64,000 nucleotides of DNA from Eriocheir sinensis (GCF_024679095.1 NC_066568.1:7974969-8038968), one strand, 5' to 3'; positions 12,000-22,760 are shown, numbered from the stretch's first letter. Program-made: numbers and translations. The notes: a model not told the origin generated them from the letters alone.

Positions 12000-12788
12000 T
12001 GGTATGAATGGGAAGAGTAGGAACCTCCCTCCCCTCCCCTTCCCTCCACCTCCTCCTCCTCCTCTTTTCCTTTTTTTACTTATTTATTTCCAGTTTCCAT
12101 CTTGTTTTTGCCTCCTCTTCCTCCTCCTTCTCCTCCTCTCTTCTTCCTACTTCTCTTTCTTGTATTAGTTTATTATTTTTTTTTCATTTTATTTCAACTT
12201 TATATTCTTTTGCTTCCTCTCCCTTCCTCCTCCTCCTCCTCTTCTTCCTCTATTCTCCTCTTCCTCTTTATCAAACACTTATCTTTTTTATCATGTTTTG
12301 CTTCCTCTCCCTCTTTATCATCCTCCTTTTCCCCTCTTCTTCCTTTTCCTCTTTTTAATTAACATGGTCACAATATTCAATAATTTTTTTTTATTATTTT
12401 TTTTTATTATTTTTTTAGAAAGATAGAAAAATAAAGTTGTCGTTTATTTCCTTTATTTATTTATTTTTATTTATTTATTTATTTTTTTTAGACCTTATCA
12501 CATCACCTTAATTATATTCCTCATACATTCCAATAACCGTAATTTATTTTAATGGCGCGGTAATTTAACTCAGTACCACTATTTAATTTCTTCACTGCCC
12601 CCTTCTATCTATCTATCTATCTATTTATATGCTATTTATTTGCCTATTTATGTACCTCTTAATAATTGCTTCAGTCCAGGAACCCGCTGTTATTTCTATT
12701 TATTTGGGTCTCATTTCATTATTACACACGGATGCTCATTTGAACTCTTAACAATGTTCATTTGACTAAGGTACGGATTGGATACATG
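12000..12788. other. Pyrimidine-rich and A/T-rich DNA, no gene
   Basis: CTTC/TCC-rich sequence runs to about 12350, followed by T-rich sequence with ATTT runs to 12490 and (CTAT)n near 12606-12625. Frames here are low-complexity Ser/Leu/Phe runs and were not called. Confidence 0.7.
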
Positions 12789-12990
12789 CAACTGTGCCAT
12801 ATTATCGTACTCAGAGCATCATATTTAGCGGTTTCTGGCCCATAAATATCACCACAAACACCAATAATTAACCATTTTAACGATAACTATATATGAACGC
12901 AGTTACTGGGGTGGAGGAGAGAGTATTTGGGTTGGAAATCGTAGAATCGGTAAACGTAAAAGGCATGAGTACGACAATCTGGCAACGTTG
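12789..12990. mobile_element. hAT-MITE (family B), copy 1
   Basis: Termini are CAACTGTGCCATATTATCG and the complement of CGACAATCTGGCAACGTTG. The flanks are GATACATG and GATACAAG, an 8-bp target duplication with one change. The body matches the copy at 55333 (AACCATTT..AACGATAACTA, GGTGGAGGAGAGAGT). Confidence 0.85.
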
Positions 12991-13079
12991 GATACAAGCA
13001 GACGACTCTCGCACTTGTGGATAGGTTGCTTAAGGTCGAGTGTTCGCGTCTGTCAGGGAGTTTTGTGACCTTTTCCGCA

Positions 13080-14030
13080 TTATCCTTTATCAGCTCCTCC
13101 TCTTCCTTCTTCTTTTCCTTCTATAATCTCGAAATCTTTCCTCCCCTTCTCTTTTTTTCTTTCCTTCTTTTCCTTCTTCAAAATCTTTCCTCCCCTTCTT
13201 TTTTTTATTTCCTCCTCTTCTTCTTTTCCTTCTTCAGTCTCGCATTTCTTTGTTTTCCTTCCTTCTTTTATTTTCCTCCTCTTGCTCCTCTCTTCCTCCT
13301 CCTTTTCTTTCTTCCTCCTCCTCCTCCTCCTTTCCCTTCTTCCTCCTCCTCCTTGTCCTCTCTCCCTCGTACTTTTCTTCCTTTCCTTCTTCATTATGGA
13401 AATCTCTATAACTTGTCCTCCTCCTCCTCCTCCTTTCCCTTCTTCCTCCTCCTCCTTGTACTTTTCTTCCTTTCCTTCTTCATTATGGAAATCTCTATAA
13501 CTTGTCCTCCTCTTCCTCCTCCTCCTCCTCCTCCTCGTAGGGTTAGAGGGTTGTTGGCAAATGGAGGTGACCTTGACAGCCTTCCTAAACAGCTGTCAAC
13601 TCCCAGAGCAATCAAAATGTACCTACACACCCCTTCCCCATTTCCCCTTCACCCCTCACCCCCCCTTTATCCCCTCCCTTCATCCCCCATTCCCCATACC
13701 CCTTCATCCCCTCACACACCCTTTCCCCATGCCTCTGTCCACCCATTTCCCTGTTAATATTGACCAAGCTAAATATTCCTACCCATTTCCCATGTCTATC
13801 ACTCCCTCAATCCCTCCCTTCCCCACTCCCATCACCCACCCTTTACCCTTCTTTCCCCATGCCTGTGTTCACCCATTTCCCTGTTAATGTTGACCAGGCA
13901 GCATATCCCTACCCCATCTCCCCTCACTCACTCCCTTCTTTCCCCATTCCCCTATGTATATAATCCCCTTCCCATCTCCTCCTCCTCCTCCTCCCCCCCT
14001 TCCCCTCCCAACCATTACCAGCAATCCCCC
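13080..14030. repeat. Pyrimidine-rich tract with internal duplications
   Basis: CTTCC/TCC-rich DNA. About 100 bp around CTTCATTATGGAAATC is duplicated (13389 and 13478). C-rich CCCATTTCCC repeats (period about 120) run from 13630 to 13950. The frames are low-complexity; no gene. Confidence 0.7.
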
Positions 14031-14179
14031 CTTTTTGTTTTTTCCTTTTTTTTATATTTCCTTTTGTACAGTTTACGTTTGTGTACAATCAGATTTATTT
14101 GTATAATTTTGTATTTGTGATAACGAACGCCTTTGTGCCTTTTTTTGTCTCTTGTTTGTTCGTCGGAGGTGTAAACTTT

Positions 14180-14185
14180 AATAAA
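14180..14185 (+). terminator. Candidate polyadenylation signal AATAAA
   Basis: AATAAA follows a unique T/G-rich 3'UTR-like segment (14030-14180) and is followed by a T/G-rich stretch (TTTTTTTTGTTGAG). It is the first convincing signal after the ds stop. If used, the 3'UTR is about 4.9 kb and includes two MITEs. Confidence 0.35.
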
Positions 14186-14233
14186 GAAATAGTTGATATG
14201 TGAAGGATTTTTTTTGTTGAGTTAGCCCTTGAA

Positions 14234-14235
<2 letters not shown>

Positions 14236-14317
<82 letters not shown>
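14236..14317. repeat. (GT)n(GA)n compound microsatellite
   Basis: About eight GT units run directly into about 33 GA units. Confidence 0.95.
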
Positions 14318-14320
<3 letters not shown>

Positions 14321-14992
14321 GAGAAGAGAAAGAGGGAAAGAAAGAGGAGGGGGAGGAGAGAAAGAACGAAAAAGTGGAGATATGGGAAATTGGAGGAAAA
14401 CGAGGAAAGACGAAGAGATGGAGGAATGGATCGAGAGAGGTATATCCAGGTCACAATTCAAACACAAATCTCTTATCAAATTCATTCTACACATTAATAT
14501 ACATGAGCCAGACCCACACCTCATAACATTTCACCCACAAAAATGGCAAAAAAATTAATGTATATATCGGCCTACAGACAGGTAACTCATTCTGATAAAA
14601 CCAATACAAGAGTCTCTATATTACAAAAAACACTAGGAGTAATGTAAGATTCGAGTGTAAACAATATTGGTAACACTTATATACGGGCTAAATAGAGATA
14701 GATAGATAGATATTGTATGTTCTAGAGTTTTTTGGTTGTATACAGGAAGGGACATTTTTTAAACAACTCATACACTGTTTACTTGTCTATTTTAAACAAA
14801 CATACTGCACTGTCTATCTCTATATCTCAAACATACATACACAGTTTAATCTCTATCTCAATAACACACACATACATTCTTATTCACCTTTTCTCCCTCT
14901 CAAACCCACTCTCCCCCTCTTAAACTCATAAGAAACACAATCACTCTCTCCCAAAGGCACAAACTCTTACACAAACACTCACAAACACACGC

Positions 14993-15379
14993 CTAAGAAG
15001 TGCACCCACGAGCCCTAGGAGGATTGGCAACACGGCGCTGCAATATTGCCAACACCACGAACCAACAGCGTGGGTGACGGTTCTGCAAGGTAGCAAGGAC
15101 CAACCTAATCTTCCTCTCATCGTCCCTAGAGCAAGCGTAGCACCTCCCATTCGATGCTATGTCCGGTATCACGTTCTTCAGCAACAGTCCTCTCTCGTTG
15201 CAAGGTCCCTGGTCCACGATGCAGGCGATTTGTCTCTCGATCTCACCCCTGTCTCGCATCTCTCGAAGAATGTCCCCCAGTCTGATGTTGATGCCTCTGC
15301 GTTGGGCCATGACGCCGTTGGGTTGGATGGCGGCGAGGAGGCATATGGTGAAGGCGAAGATTGTGGTTATTCCCTTCAT
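14993..15379 (-). CDS. Chemosensory protein (OS-D/CSP family), 128 aa
   Basis: CSPs are small secreted helical carriers of hydrophobic ligands in arthropods. The reading frame opens with AAAATGA. It has a signal peptide (MKGITTIFAFTICLLAA..., likely cut near residue 25) and the diagnostic four-cysteine pattern C53-x6-C60-x19-C80-x2-C83, with the family context CIVDQGPC before K68 and a YAC at the last pair. A basic helix region ends in RCWFVVLAIL. The length fits the family (100-130 aa). The typical single intron of insect CSP genes is not visible. The C-terminal 20 residues are Arg/Pro-rich and atypical. The gene is solitary and unrelated to ds. Which crustacean lineage this belongs to cannot be told here. 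Confidence 0.8.
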   Translation of the reverse strand: MKGITTIFAFTICLLAAIQPNGVMAQRRGINIRLGDILREMRDRGEIERQIACIVDQGPCNERGLLLKNVIPDIASNGRCYACSRDDERKIRLVLATLQNRHPRCWFVVLAILQRRVANPPRARGCTS

Positions 15380-15716
15380 TTTGGTGGTGGTGGTTGATGG
15401 AAGGGATGGGAGGTAGTTTGGTTTTGTCTTCTGGTTGTTACTGTTGTTTCTCGTCCCCTTTCTTCGTCTTCTTTGTGTCTGGAAGAGGATGAAAACGTGG
15501 CTCTGTCGTTTCTCCTTCTGTCTTCCTTTTCTCTGCTTTCCTGCGTGACTGGCGATACCTCTGACCTCCTGCAGTAGTTTCTTCTTTCGTATCGTTCCCT
15601 TCTTCAGGAGGAGGAAGCGGAGATGAAGGAGGAAGATGCTGGCGCCCTCTCAGTTCGTCTCTTCTCAAAAAGGGCAGGAGAGAGACCGGGAGACAAGGCT
15701 GGGTCACAGGGACGAG

Positions 15717-15763
15717 GCAGTGACCAAGTGTGATGGGTGGACGCAGTGGGAGGGGCTTTTAAA
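15717..15763 (-). promoter_or_regulatory. Possible TATA/initiator for the CSP gene
   Basis: On the - strand TTTAAAAG (about 15756-15763) is followed about 40 bp later by GGTCACTGCC (around 15715-15725), an arthropod-like initiator. The spacing is slightly long. The implied 5'UTR is about 340 nt. Confidence 0.3.
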
Positions 15764-15959
15764 CCCATCGATGCCCACGACACCTTGCCCTCCTTCCCCC
15801 TCCTTCTCCTCCTCCTCTTCCCCCCTTATCTCTCATCCTGTCGCCTAGCCTTACCATACAGTGCCAGAAATGTATCCAGGCTGTGGTGTAGGTTTGTTTT
15901 CGAGGTGATTCACAGGTAAGATAAAAGGTATTCACCTGTACGAGTCTCCTCTCCTATTT

Positions 15960-16627
15960 ATATTATCTTCCAGCCTCCAGCTCACTTTTCCTATTAAGCA
16001 TCATAAAATACGGCATCACAATATGGGGGACAACAAACTCAACTTTAATTAACAAAGTGCAAAAACTACAAAACTTCGCGATAAAAGTGGCAGATGAGAA
16101 AGCCAGGAAATACGATCATGTCACACCATTATTTAAAGATTTACAATGGCTTAAATTCAAAGACCTAATCACCTTTAACCTCCATTATTTAAAGATTTAC
16201 AATGGCTTAAAATCAAAGACCTAATCACCTTTAACCTCATAACAAAAGTGTTTAAGCAGAAAATAAAAGATTACCCAGACCACATCCTCTCTCTCCCAAC
16301 TGTTAACTATATGACAGACTCAACAACAAGACAACAAAACAATCTCTACGTCCCGAGAACCAACACTAACACAGGTGCAAGGTCCTTTCATGTATTAGGT
16401 CCTAAATTATGGAACCAACTACCAAATTAAATAAAAGACTCAAATCAAATCGTAAAAAAGAAGCTGTTGACCTCTGTATGAATGTATTGTCTACTCCACT
16501 GCCTTATGTATATTCTATCATGTATATTTAGATGTATAATCCACCATGTATATTTATATGTATAATCTACCATGTCTATTTAGATGTTTAGAATAATCAC
16601 TTTTTAGTGGAAAAAATAAAGTTATTA

Positions 16628-16640
<13 letters not shown>
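15960..16640 (+). pseudogene. CR1/Jockey-type LINE 3' end with internal duplication
   Basis: The frames read IIKYGITIWGTTNSTL..., VQKLQNFAIKVADEKARKYD and, later, a GARSFHVLGPKLWNQLP block, a typical LINE reverse-transcriptase C-terminus. A 56-bp head-to-tail duplication (16126-16181 and 16182-16237) breaks the frame. The 3' end is GTGGAAAAAATAAAGTTATT followed directly by (ATT)n, as expected for a LINE with a microsatellite tail. Confidence 0.7.

Positions 16641-16697
<57 letters not shown>
16622..16697. repeat. (ATT)n microsatellite at LINE tail
   Basis: About 25 ATT units run directly from the LINE 3' end, then TCC triplets. Confidence 0.95.
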
Positions 16698-17195
16698 CCT
16701 CCTCCTCCTCCTTCTCCTCCTCCTCCTCTTCCTCATTTCAATTTTACTACTCCTCTTTGCTAATTTCTATCCCTCTATCTCTTTCTGCATCTTTCCTCTC
16801 AATATTCCTACTCATTTTTCTCTCCTCCTCCTCCTCCTCCTCCTCCTCCTCCTCCTCCTCCTCCTCCTCCTCCTCCTATTTTTGCTCAGTTCTATCCCTC
16901 TATCTCTTTCTGCATCTTTCCTCTCAATATTCCTACTCATTTTTCTTTCCTCCTCCTCCTCCTCCTCCTCCTCCTCCTCCTCCTCCTCCTATTTTTGCTC
17001 AGTTCTATCCCTCTATCTCTTTCTGTATCTTCTCAGTTTTCCTACTCATTCTTCTCTCCTCCTCCTCCTCCTCCTCCTCCTCCTCCTCTTCCTATGACCT
17101 ATGTGATGATCCGTATCTATTTCCTACTGCTCCTCCCTTTCGTCCCCTTCCTCCTCCTCCTCCTCCTCCTCCTCCTCCTCCTCCTCACATTTATC
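16698..17195. repeat. VNTR with embedded (TCC)n tracts
   Basis: A unit of about 70 bp (TTCTATCCCTCTATCTC, TTTCTGCATCTTTCCTC, ATTCCTACTCATTTTTC) plus a variable (TCC)n tract repeats three times from about 16755 to 17095. A final TCC run ends near 17187. Confidence 0.85.
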
Positions 17196-17235
17196 TCCAA
17201 ACACCTGCTCTTGTTTGTTCGTCTGTTGTCGAATA

Positions 17236-17236
<1 letters not shown>

Positions 17237-17305
<69 letters not shown>
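17237..17305. repeat. (AAT)n microsatellite
   Basis: About 23 AAT units. Confidence 0.95.
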
Positions 17306-17364
17306 GAAAAAGACCAAATACACGAATAGGAAGAAGAACAAAAGGAAGAAGAAAAAAGATGATA

Positions 17365-17458
17365 AAGTAATGGAAGTAGAAGAAAATTGAAAGAAAGAGA
17401 AAATAAGAAAAAAGAAAAAGAAAGCAAGAAAGATGAAGTAGAGAATAAACAGAACGAT
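17365..17458. repeat. Solo copy of the foldback-element end
   Basis: About 90 bp (GGAAGTAGAAGAAAATTGAA ... GATGAAGTAGAGAATAAACA) match the outer end of the foldback element at 20007-21176. Confidence 0.5.
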
Positions 17459-17589
17459 GACACAAGAAAAAAATGAAGATAAAGAAAAAGGATAAAAAAT
17501 GAAAAAAGAAAACAATAAGAATACAAGAAAAAAGAAGAAAAGAAGATAAAATATGATGAAAACGAAGAAGAGAAAAGTTAAACAAGTAG

Positions 17590-17622
17590 TAACAACAACA
17601 ACAACAACAACAACCTTCCCTA

Positions 17623-17674
<52 letters not shown>

Positions 17675-17680
17675 ACACAC
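17590..17680. repeat. (AAC)n and (AC)n microsatellites
   Basis: Eight AAC units at 17590-17613, then an AC run at 17624-17680 with one interruption. Shorter AC runs continue to 17752. Confidence 0.9.
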
Positions 17681-17814
17681 TGCCCCGAACAGGTGTCTAT
17701 GCCTCCTCCCCCCCTTCCCCCACACACACAAAAAAACACACACACACAAACAGCCCCGAACAGGTGTACTTGCCTCCCCCCCCCCCCCTCTCCCTCCCTT
17801 CGCCCAATCCCCGC

Positions 17815-18122
17815 GCGGCACACCTGTTGATAAGGCCCGCACACCTTAGCCCTCGCCGCCGCCCAGGTAACAACACGGCGATTAAGGGAACGCAGGTGAC
17901 ACATACTGGGATTTATTTGTATGTTAACTCCGATGTTGTTTTTGTCCCCTTACCCTTTTTTCTTTTTTTATACTTTACTGTCAATCTTGTTTTTTTTCTA
18001 TTCCCAAGGTATCAAAACCTCAGCAGTTGACCTGACCTGACCTTAACTTTTTTGACTACCTTGACACAACTTGGGATCAGTTTTATCACCATTGGGTTCA
18101 AGTATTCAGTCTGTACTTCGAC
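17815..18122. other. Intergenic DNA, no gene
   Basis: GC-rich to 17880, with CACCTG, GATAAGG and CAGGTG motifs but no recognisable arrangement, then A/T-rich sequence up to the transposase remnant. Confidence 0.5.
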
Positions 18123-19027
18123 ATGGCCCGTGGCACCTTCAAGTCTGTCGTGCTCCCTCTGCTGACTGAGGATCCTTTGTCTGTGATCAACTGGCTTAAA
18201 CAACATCGACTTTTAAGATGAACTGGACTAAACATGCCAAGTGCAAGGATGGTTATGCGTGGAGATGCCAAACGAAAGGCTGTGTTAAGTACAAATACAC
18301 AACAGCGATAAGGACTGGATCATTTTTTGCCAACTCCAATTTATCACTTCAGACCTGGATCCATGCATTGTATCTATGGAGTGAACGCACTGGCGAAAAA
18401 CAAGCATCCCGCCAAACAGGTGTTTCAGAGAAAACTATGGTCGACTGCTACAGTTTTTTTCGAGAAGTGTGCAGCAGATACCTTCAGGTCAACCCCATCA
18501 AGCTTGGCGGTCCTGGGACAGTGGTAGAAGTGGTTGAATCCTGCTTTTCTCATAAGCCCAAGCATCACCGGGGTCGAGGACCACACACCTCTATGTGGGT
18601 GTTTGGCATGGTCGACACCAGCACATCACCACCGGTCGGCTACTTGGAAATCGTGGACGCAAGAGATGCTGCTACCCTTCTCCCTATGGAGGTATTATAT
18701 TTATACCTCCATGCTTCTCCCTATCATCAACACAGTGGTGCAACCAGGGTCCATCATTCATGGAGGGCATACCACAGCATCCAGGGCCAGGGATTTGTGC
18801 ACAGGACGGTCAACCATTCTCTGAACTTTGTTGATCCTCAAACTGGGGTTCACACTCAAACAACTGAGTCATATTGGAACAAACACAAGACCCACCTCAA
18901 GACGATGAGGGGCTGCAGGCGAGACTTCCTTCACTCATATCTGCAGGAATTTATGTGGCGCGACCGATTCTTTACCAATGCCTTTGAAAAGCTGTGTATT
19001 CATATTTCCACTCAATGCCCTATGTGA
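18123..19027 (+). pseudogene. Merlin (IS1016/ISXO2-type) DDE transposase, broken
   Basis: Merlin elements are cut-and-paste DNA transposons. The N-terminal part reads from ATG 18123 to a TGA at 18219 (ending VINWLKQHRLLR). The main open frame 18218-19027 then carries the WRCQTKGC zinc-ribbon half, the GPGTVVEVVESCF region, MWVFGMVD, DARDAATLLP, WRAYHSIQGQGF, VNHSLNFVDP, GVHTQTTESYWNK and YLQEFMWRDRF, which together identify the family. Lesions are visible: the first catalytic Asp position is Val (VVESCF); the Asp-containing block before WRAY is missing; the first CxxC half of the zinc ribbon is missing; and a 37-bp duplication/insertion around 18696 shifts the frame. No clear terminal inverted repeats were found. 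Confidence 0.8.
18688..18735 (+). repeat. 37-bp frameshifting insertion with an internal palindrome
   Basis: CTTCTCCCTAT occurs twice. Between the copies lie 26 bp, most of them the palindrome GGAGGTAT-TATATTT-ATACCTCC. Removing 37 bp would restore the family alignment on the left side only; the next block is still deleted. Confidence 0.7.
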
Positions 19028-19422
19028 AAAATGCAAATAATAAAGTGCTCCACATATGCTGTGTATTCTCACACCCATACATACATGGACATAATAATAA
19101 AACTATTAGTTATAAATAATGCGATATATAGAGTATAAGATTATGCATAATAAATGGCATAAACCAAAAATAATGTATTAATTTCCGATATTTCTAGTTG
19201 GGGGCGATTTTTCAGAGGGCAGAGTTGGGGGGCCGAATCTTCAATTGGGAACTCTTGGGGGAGGGGGGGCGAGTCTTCATTTGATCTTTTTTTTTTTCTT
19301 GCTCTTCCGCTTCATGCTCTTATCTGTTCTTCATATTCTCTCTTTTTTTATCAGTGCTCATCGAAGTTACTCTGTTTGGGTTTTATCTTTATTCTTTTTC
19401 CTCGGTGTTCTTTCCTAGATCT
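19028..19422. other. Intergenic DNA downstream of the Merlin remnant
   Basis: A/T-rich, then a G-rich patch with GGGGGCGA repeats at 19200-19275. No gene is seen. Confidence 0.5.
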
Positions 19423-19610
<188 letters not shown>

Positions 19611-19662
19611 TGATTTATTGATGTATTTATTGTTAGTTTATTTTCCTCTTCTTCGTTGGCAT

Positions 19663-19664
<2 letters not shown>

Positions 19665-19713
<49 letters not shown>

Positions 19714-19935
19714 GACAGCTCAGTGGATAAAGATCTGTCGTGTCAGACTCCGCTGGCAGGTTGGGGTCCAAAGCCGCTCGAGAGGCCAGAAATTTTCCGA
19801 TGACAAGTGGAAAGTCCAACACATCCCCTGAGGGTCCACATGAACCGCCCAGTCCCCACGAGGCCCTGGTGAATGACAAGCAGGCAGACTTTAGCCTTAC
19901 CTTGAATCTCCTAATTATCAATGTGACCACCTGGC
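19665..19935 (+). mobile_element. (GT)n followed by a tRNA-derived SINE
   Basis: GT units (19665-19711) lead into GACAGCTCAGTGGATAAAG (tRNA A-box-like), then GCAGGTTGGGGTCC (B-box-like) about 45 bp later. A non-tRNA body extends to about 19935. Confidence 0.5.
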
Positions 19936-20006
19936 CACGCAGACTAGGAAAAGAAAGTGGAGCGAGAAGCGTTGTGATTACCTTGAAGGCGATTGTTACC
20001 GTAGCG

Positions 20007-21176
20007 TTTATTCTCTATTTCATCTTGCTTTCTTTTCTCTTTTTTCTTATTTTTCTTTCATTTTCTTTTACTTCCACTATTTTTTTTTAATCATATGGCC
20101 TTGCGTCGAAAACCTAACCATTACGGAGTGTATAAGATTAAACCTTTATTACAATGCCACAGGAAGAGGAACAAGAAGAACAAGAACTGGAAGAACAAGA
20201 AGAGGAAGAGGTATAATATTAGTAGTATTTCAATGTTCAGAACGACGGGGGAACATTCCAACACCATTTTTCTGTTTGATCCTTTGTTTTTTCCTATATC
20301 GCAAAGAAAATAAACTGAAAGGCCAATGTCCGATGTTAAACTTGCTGGTCCTGTTGTTCTTGTTCTTGTTCTTGATGTTTTGTTCTTGTCATTCATGTTC
20401 TTGTTCTTGGTCTTCTTCTTGTTCTCGTTTTTCCTCTCCCTTAAATTGATTCTTTTCTATATCATAAACTAAATAAAAATACAAAGGCTTTTATCTAATA
20501 TTAAAATACTACCATTAAAATGTCTCTTCCTTTTCTTGTTTTTCTTTTCCTTGCTCTCGTTCTTGTTCTTGTCCATGGAATTGCTATTGTTCTTGTTCTT
20601 CCTCTCCCTTAAATGGATTCTTTTCTATATCATAAACTAAATAAAAATACAAAGGCTTTTCTCTAATATTAAAATACTACGATTATAATGTCTCTTCCTT
20701 GTTCTTCTTTTCCTTGCTTTCGTTCTTCTTCTTCGTCCTCTTGTTCTTTAGGTGATCTCTATATTGCTTGAATCGTCTAGAACAGAACAGGAGCAAGCAC
20801 AGCAGGACCACCAAGTTTAACATCAGACATAGGCCCTTCTATTTTCTTTACGCTAAAGGAAAAACAAAGAACCAAACAGAAAAATTGTGTTGGAATGTTC
20901 CCCCGTCGTTGTGAACACTGAAATACTACTGATATTATGCCTCTTCCTCTTCTTGTTCTTCCAGTTCTTGCTCTCGTTCTTGTTATGCGTCTTCTTGTTC
21001 ATCTTCCTGTGCTTTGTAAATCACCCGAAGCAAACTCTTTAATCTTATACACTCCGTAATGGTTAGGTTTTCGATGCAAGGCCATATGATAAAAAGATAG
21101 CTAGTGGAAGTAAAAGAAAATGAAAGAAAAATAAGAAAAAAAGAAAAGAGAGCAAGACAGATGAAGCAGAGAATAA
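20007..21176. mobile_element. Foldback element with about 360-bp imperfect inverted arms
   Basis: The left arm 20007-20360 and right arm about 20795-21176 are reverse complements with scattered mismatches and small indels. Shared markers are TTATTCTCT at the outer tip, CATATGGCCTTGC, GGTTAGGTTTTCGA, GGAACATTCCAACAC and GATGTTAAACTTG. The centre (20360-20795) contains a direct duplication of about 120 bp around CTTTTCTATATCATAAAC. GAACAAG-type runs occur throughout. No protein is encoded. The target duplication could not be settled. Confidence 0.7.
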
Positions 21177-21178
21177 AC

Positions 21179-21179
<1 letters not shown>

Positions 21180-21228
<49 letters not shown>

Positions 21229-21238
21229 AATAATAATG
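21180..21238. repeat. (AAC)n(AAT)n microsatellite
   Basis: About 16 AAC units, then AAT units, directly abutting the foldback element. Confidence 0.9.
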
Positions 21239-21453
21239 ACACAAGAGATTTCCTGTATAGTTCCTTCTAATTTCTGAACTTACACATGAACACCAAACAC
21301 TACACAAGGAATTCTCGAAGTCTTTGGTATTGGTTTGGAGGCTTACTGACCCATCATGTCGAACTGTGATAGTGGCCCTAAGATACGACCACTTTTGAAC
21401 GTCCGGCGCCAACCACGGGGAAATTTCCGGGTTTCAAGGGGTAGGATAAGCAT

Positions 21454-21558
21454 AACTGGAGCCACTTTAAAAATTGCCTGCGTGCGCCATGACGGGCTTG
21501 GGCCGATCATCATGCCCCTGAAGAAAGCCTACCGGTGCTCCAGGCCAAAAAAATAAAA
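21454..21558 (+). mobile_element. SINE-like element, 3' part with A-rich tail
   Basis: GAGCCACTTTAAAAATTGCC, CATGACGGGCTTGGGCCGAT and CCTGAAGAAAGCCTACCGG recur at 26227-26338 with changes. Both copies end in an A-rich tail. Confidence 0.5.
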
Positions 21559-21700
21559 TCATCTGCAAATTTACCTATGTCACTAGTTATCCCATTGTCT
21601 CTGTCATTGATGTAGATAGTGAATAAAAGCGGGCCTAAAACTGAACCTTGAGGAACCCCACTGGCAACATTATCCCATTCGGATTTTTTACCGTTTTACT
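21559..21700 (-). pseudogene. CR1-like LINE reverse-transcriptase core fragment
   Basis: On the - strand the frame reads GVPQGSVLGPLLF, YINDRDNGIT and GKFADDF, i.e. the catalytic FADD region of a CR1-type reverse transcriptase. Confidence 0.7.
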
Positions 21701-21754
21701 GTTTTACCTTCTGTTTCCTGTCGCTAATCTACGCCTTAATCCAGTCAAATACCT

Positions 21755-22760
21755 TTTCTCTGCCCGGGAACTCAGCATAGTTACTCCTAGACAGGGCTCC
21801 CACCCGACGCCCTCATTAGGCCTAATAGAGGACATAATAAGCAACATAGAGGTTGGGGATTCGTTAGGTAACAGTGATCATAAGTTAGATTTAATATTAA
21901 ATGGGAGGACAGAGTCAGCAGTAAAAACACATTAATACCAGACTTCAGGAAAGCGGACTACGAGGGGTAGAGAAAGCAGCTGCAAAGGATTAAAGGAGTA
22001 CCCAGAGCAGGGGGGGGCATTAGTCTCTGATGAGGTCACTAGCCAGGTCAGTAGCTTGGAGGGTGAGTACAATAGTCTGGTCAGGGAGATTAAACTAAGA
22101 AGGAAGGAAAAGAGGATTATATGTAAGCATCAAGAGAAGGAAAACGCACCTATAAGGGACAATTGCAAAGATTTAGCTAGAACAGTAAAGAAAAGCACGC
22201 GTATAGCAAAACGTAATTATGTGATTAGAATTGCCAGGGAAGCAAAGACCAATCCAAAGGGTTTCTTTCAGCTTTATAAGACCAAGGTTAGGGATAAGAT
22301 AGGGCCGCTTTAGTCAGGAGTCCTCAAGGTTCAGTTTTAGGCCCGCTTTTATTCATTCTCTACATCAATGACATAGACAATGGGATAACTAGTGACAGGT
22401 AAATTTGCGGATGACACCAAAATAGAACGCACTATTAGGACAGGGGAGGATGCTAGAGCACTGCAGGAGGATCTCAATAAACTCTCACCTTGGTCAGAGA
22501 AATGGCAGATGAATTTTAACATCAAGTGTAGCGTACTAAGTGTAAGAACACGCAACCCATTACACGGGTATAGTTTAGACTCCACAGCGATAGGCAGGGC
22601 AGTGTGAAAGGGATTTGGGAGTGTTAGTGAACTCTGACCAAAACTAAGGAAGCAATGTATTAGTGTGAGGAATAGGGCTAACAGGGTATTAGGCTTTATT
22701 AATAGGACGGTAACCAACAAAAGTGCAGAGGTCATCCCCAGACTCTGCTTAGCGTTAGTT
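21755..22760 (+). pseudogene. CR1-like LINE: endonuclease end, linker and RT core, internally deleted
   Basis: The frames read in order: GDSLGNSDHKLDLIL (end of the endonuclease), PDFRKADYEG, the linker 22056-22313 (IAREAKTNPKGFFQLYKTK), then after a deletion VPQGSVLGPLLFILYINDID and KFADDTKIERTI. WSEKWQMNFNIKCSVLSV and a GYSLDS block follow. Frameshifts and stops are present. The element is the same family as the - strand copies at 22780-23420 and 38747-39720. Confidence 0.75.

Noticed and set aside
12008..14120. Several 60-250 codon frames in pyrimidine-rich DNA
   Set aside because: Ser/Leu/Phe/Pro low-complexity translations of CTTCC/TCC tracts; same for frames at 16607-17236, 53343-54151, 62000-62708 and 63175-63819.
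15438..15707. 89-codon frame upstream of the CSP gene on the same strand
   Set aside because: Charged low-complexity sequence in the probable 5'UTR; could be an upstream frame but nothing supports translation.
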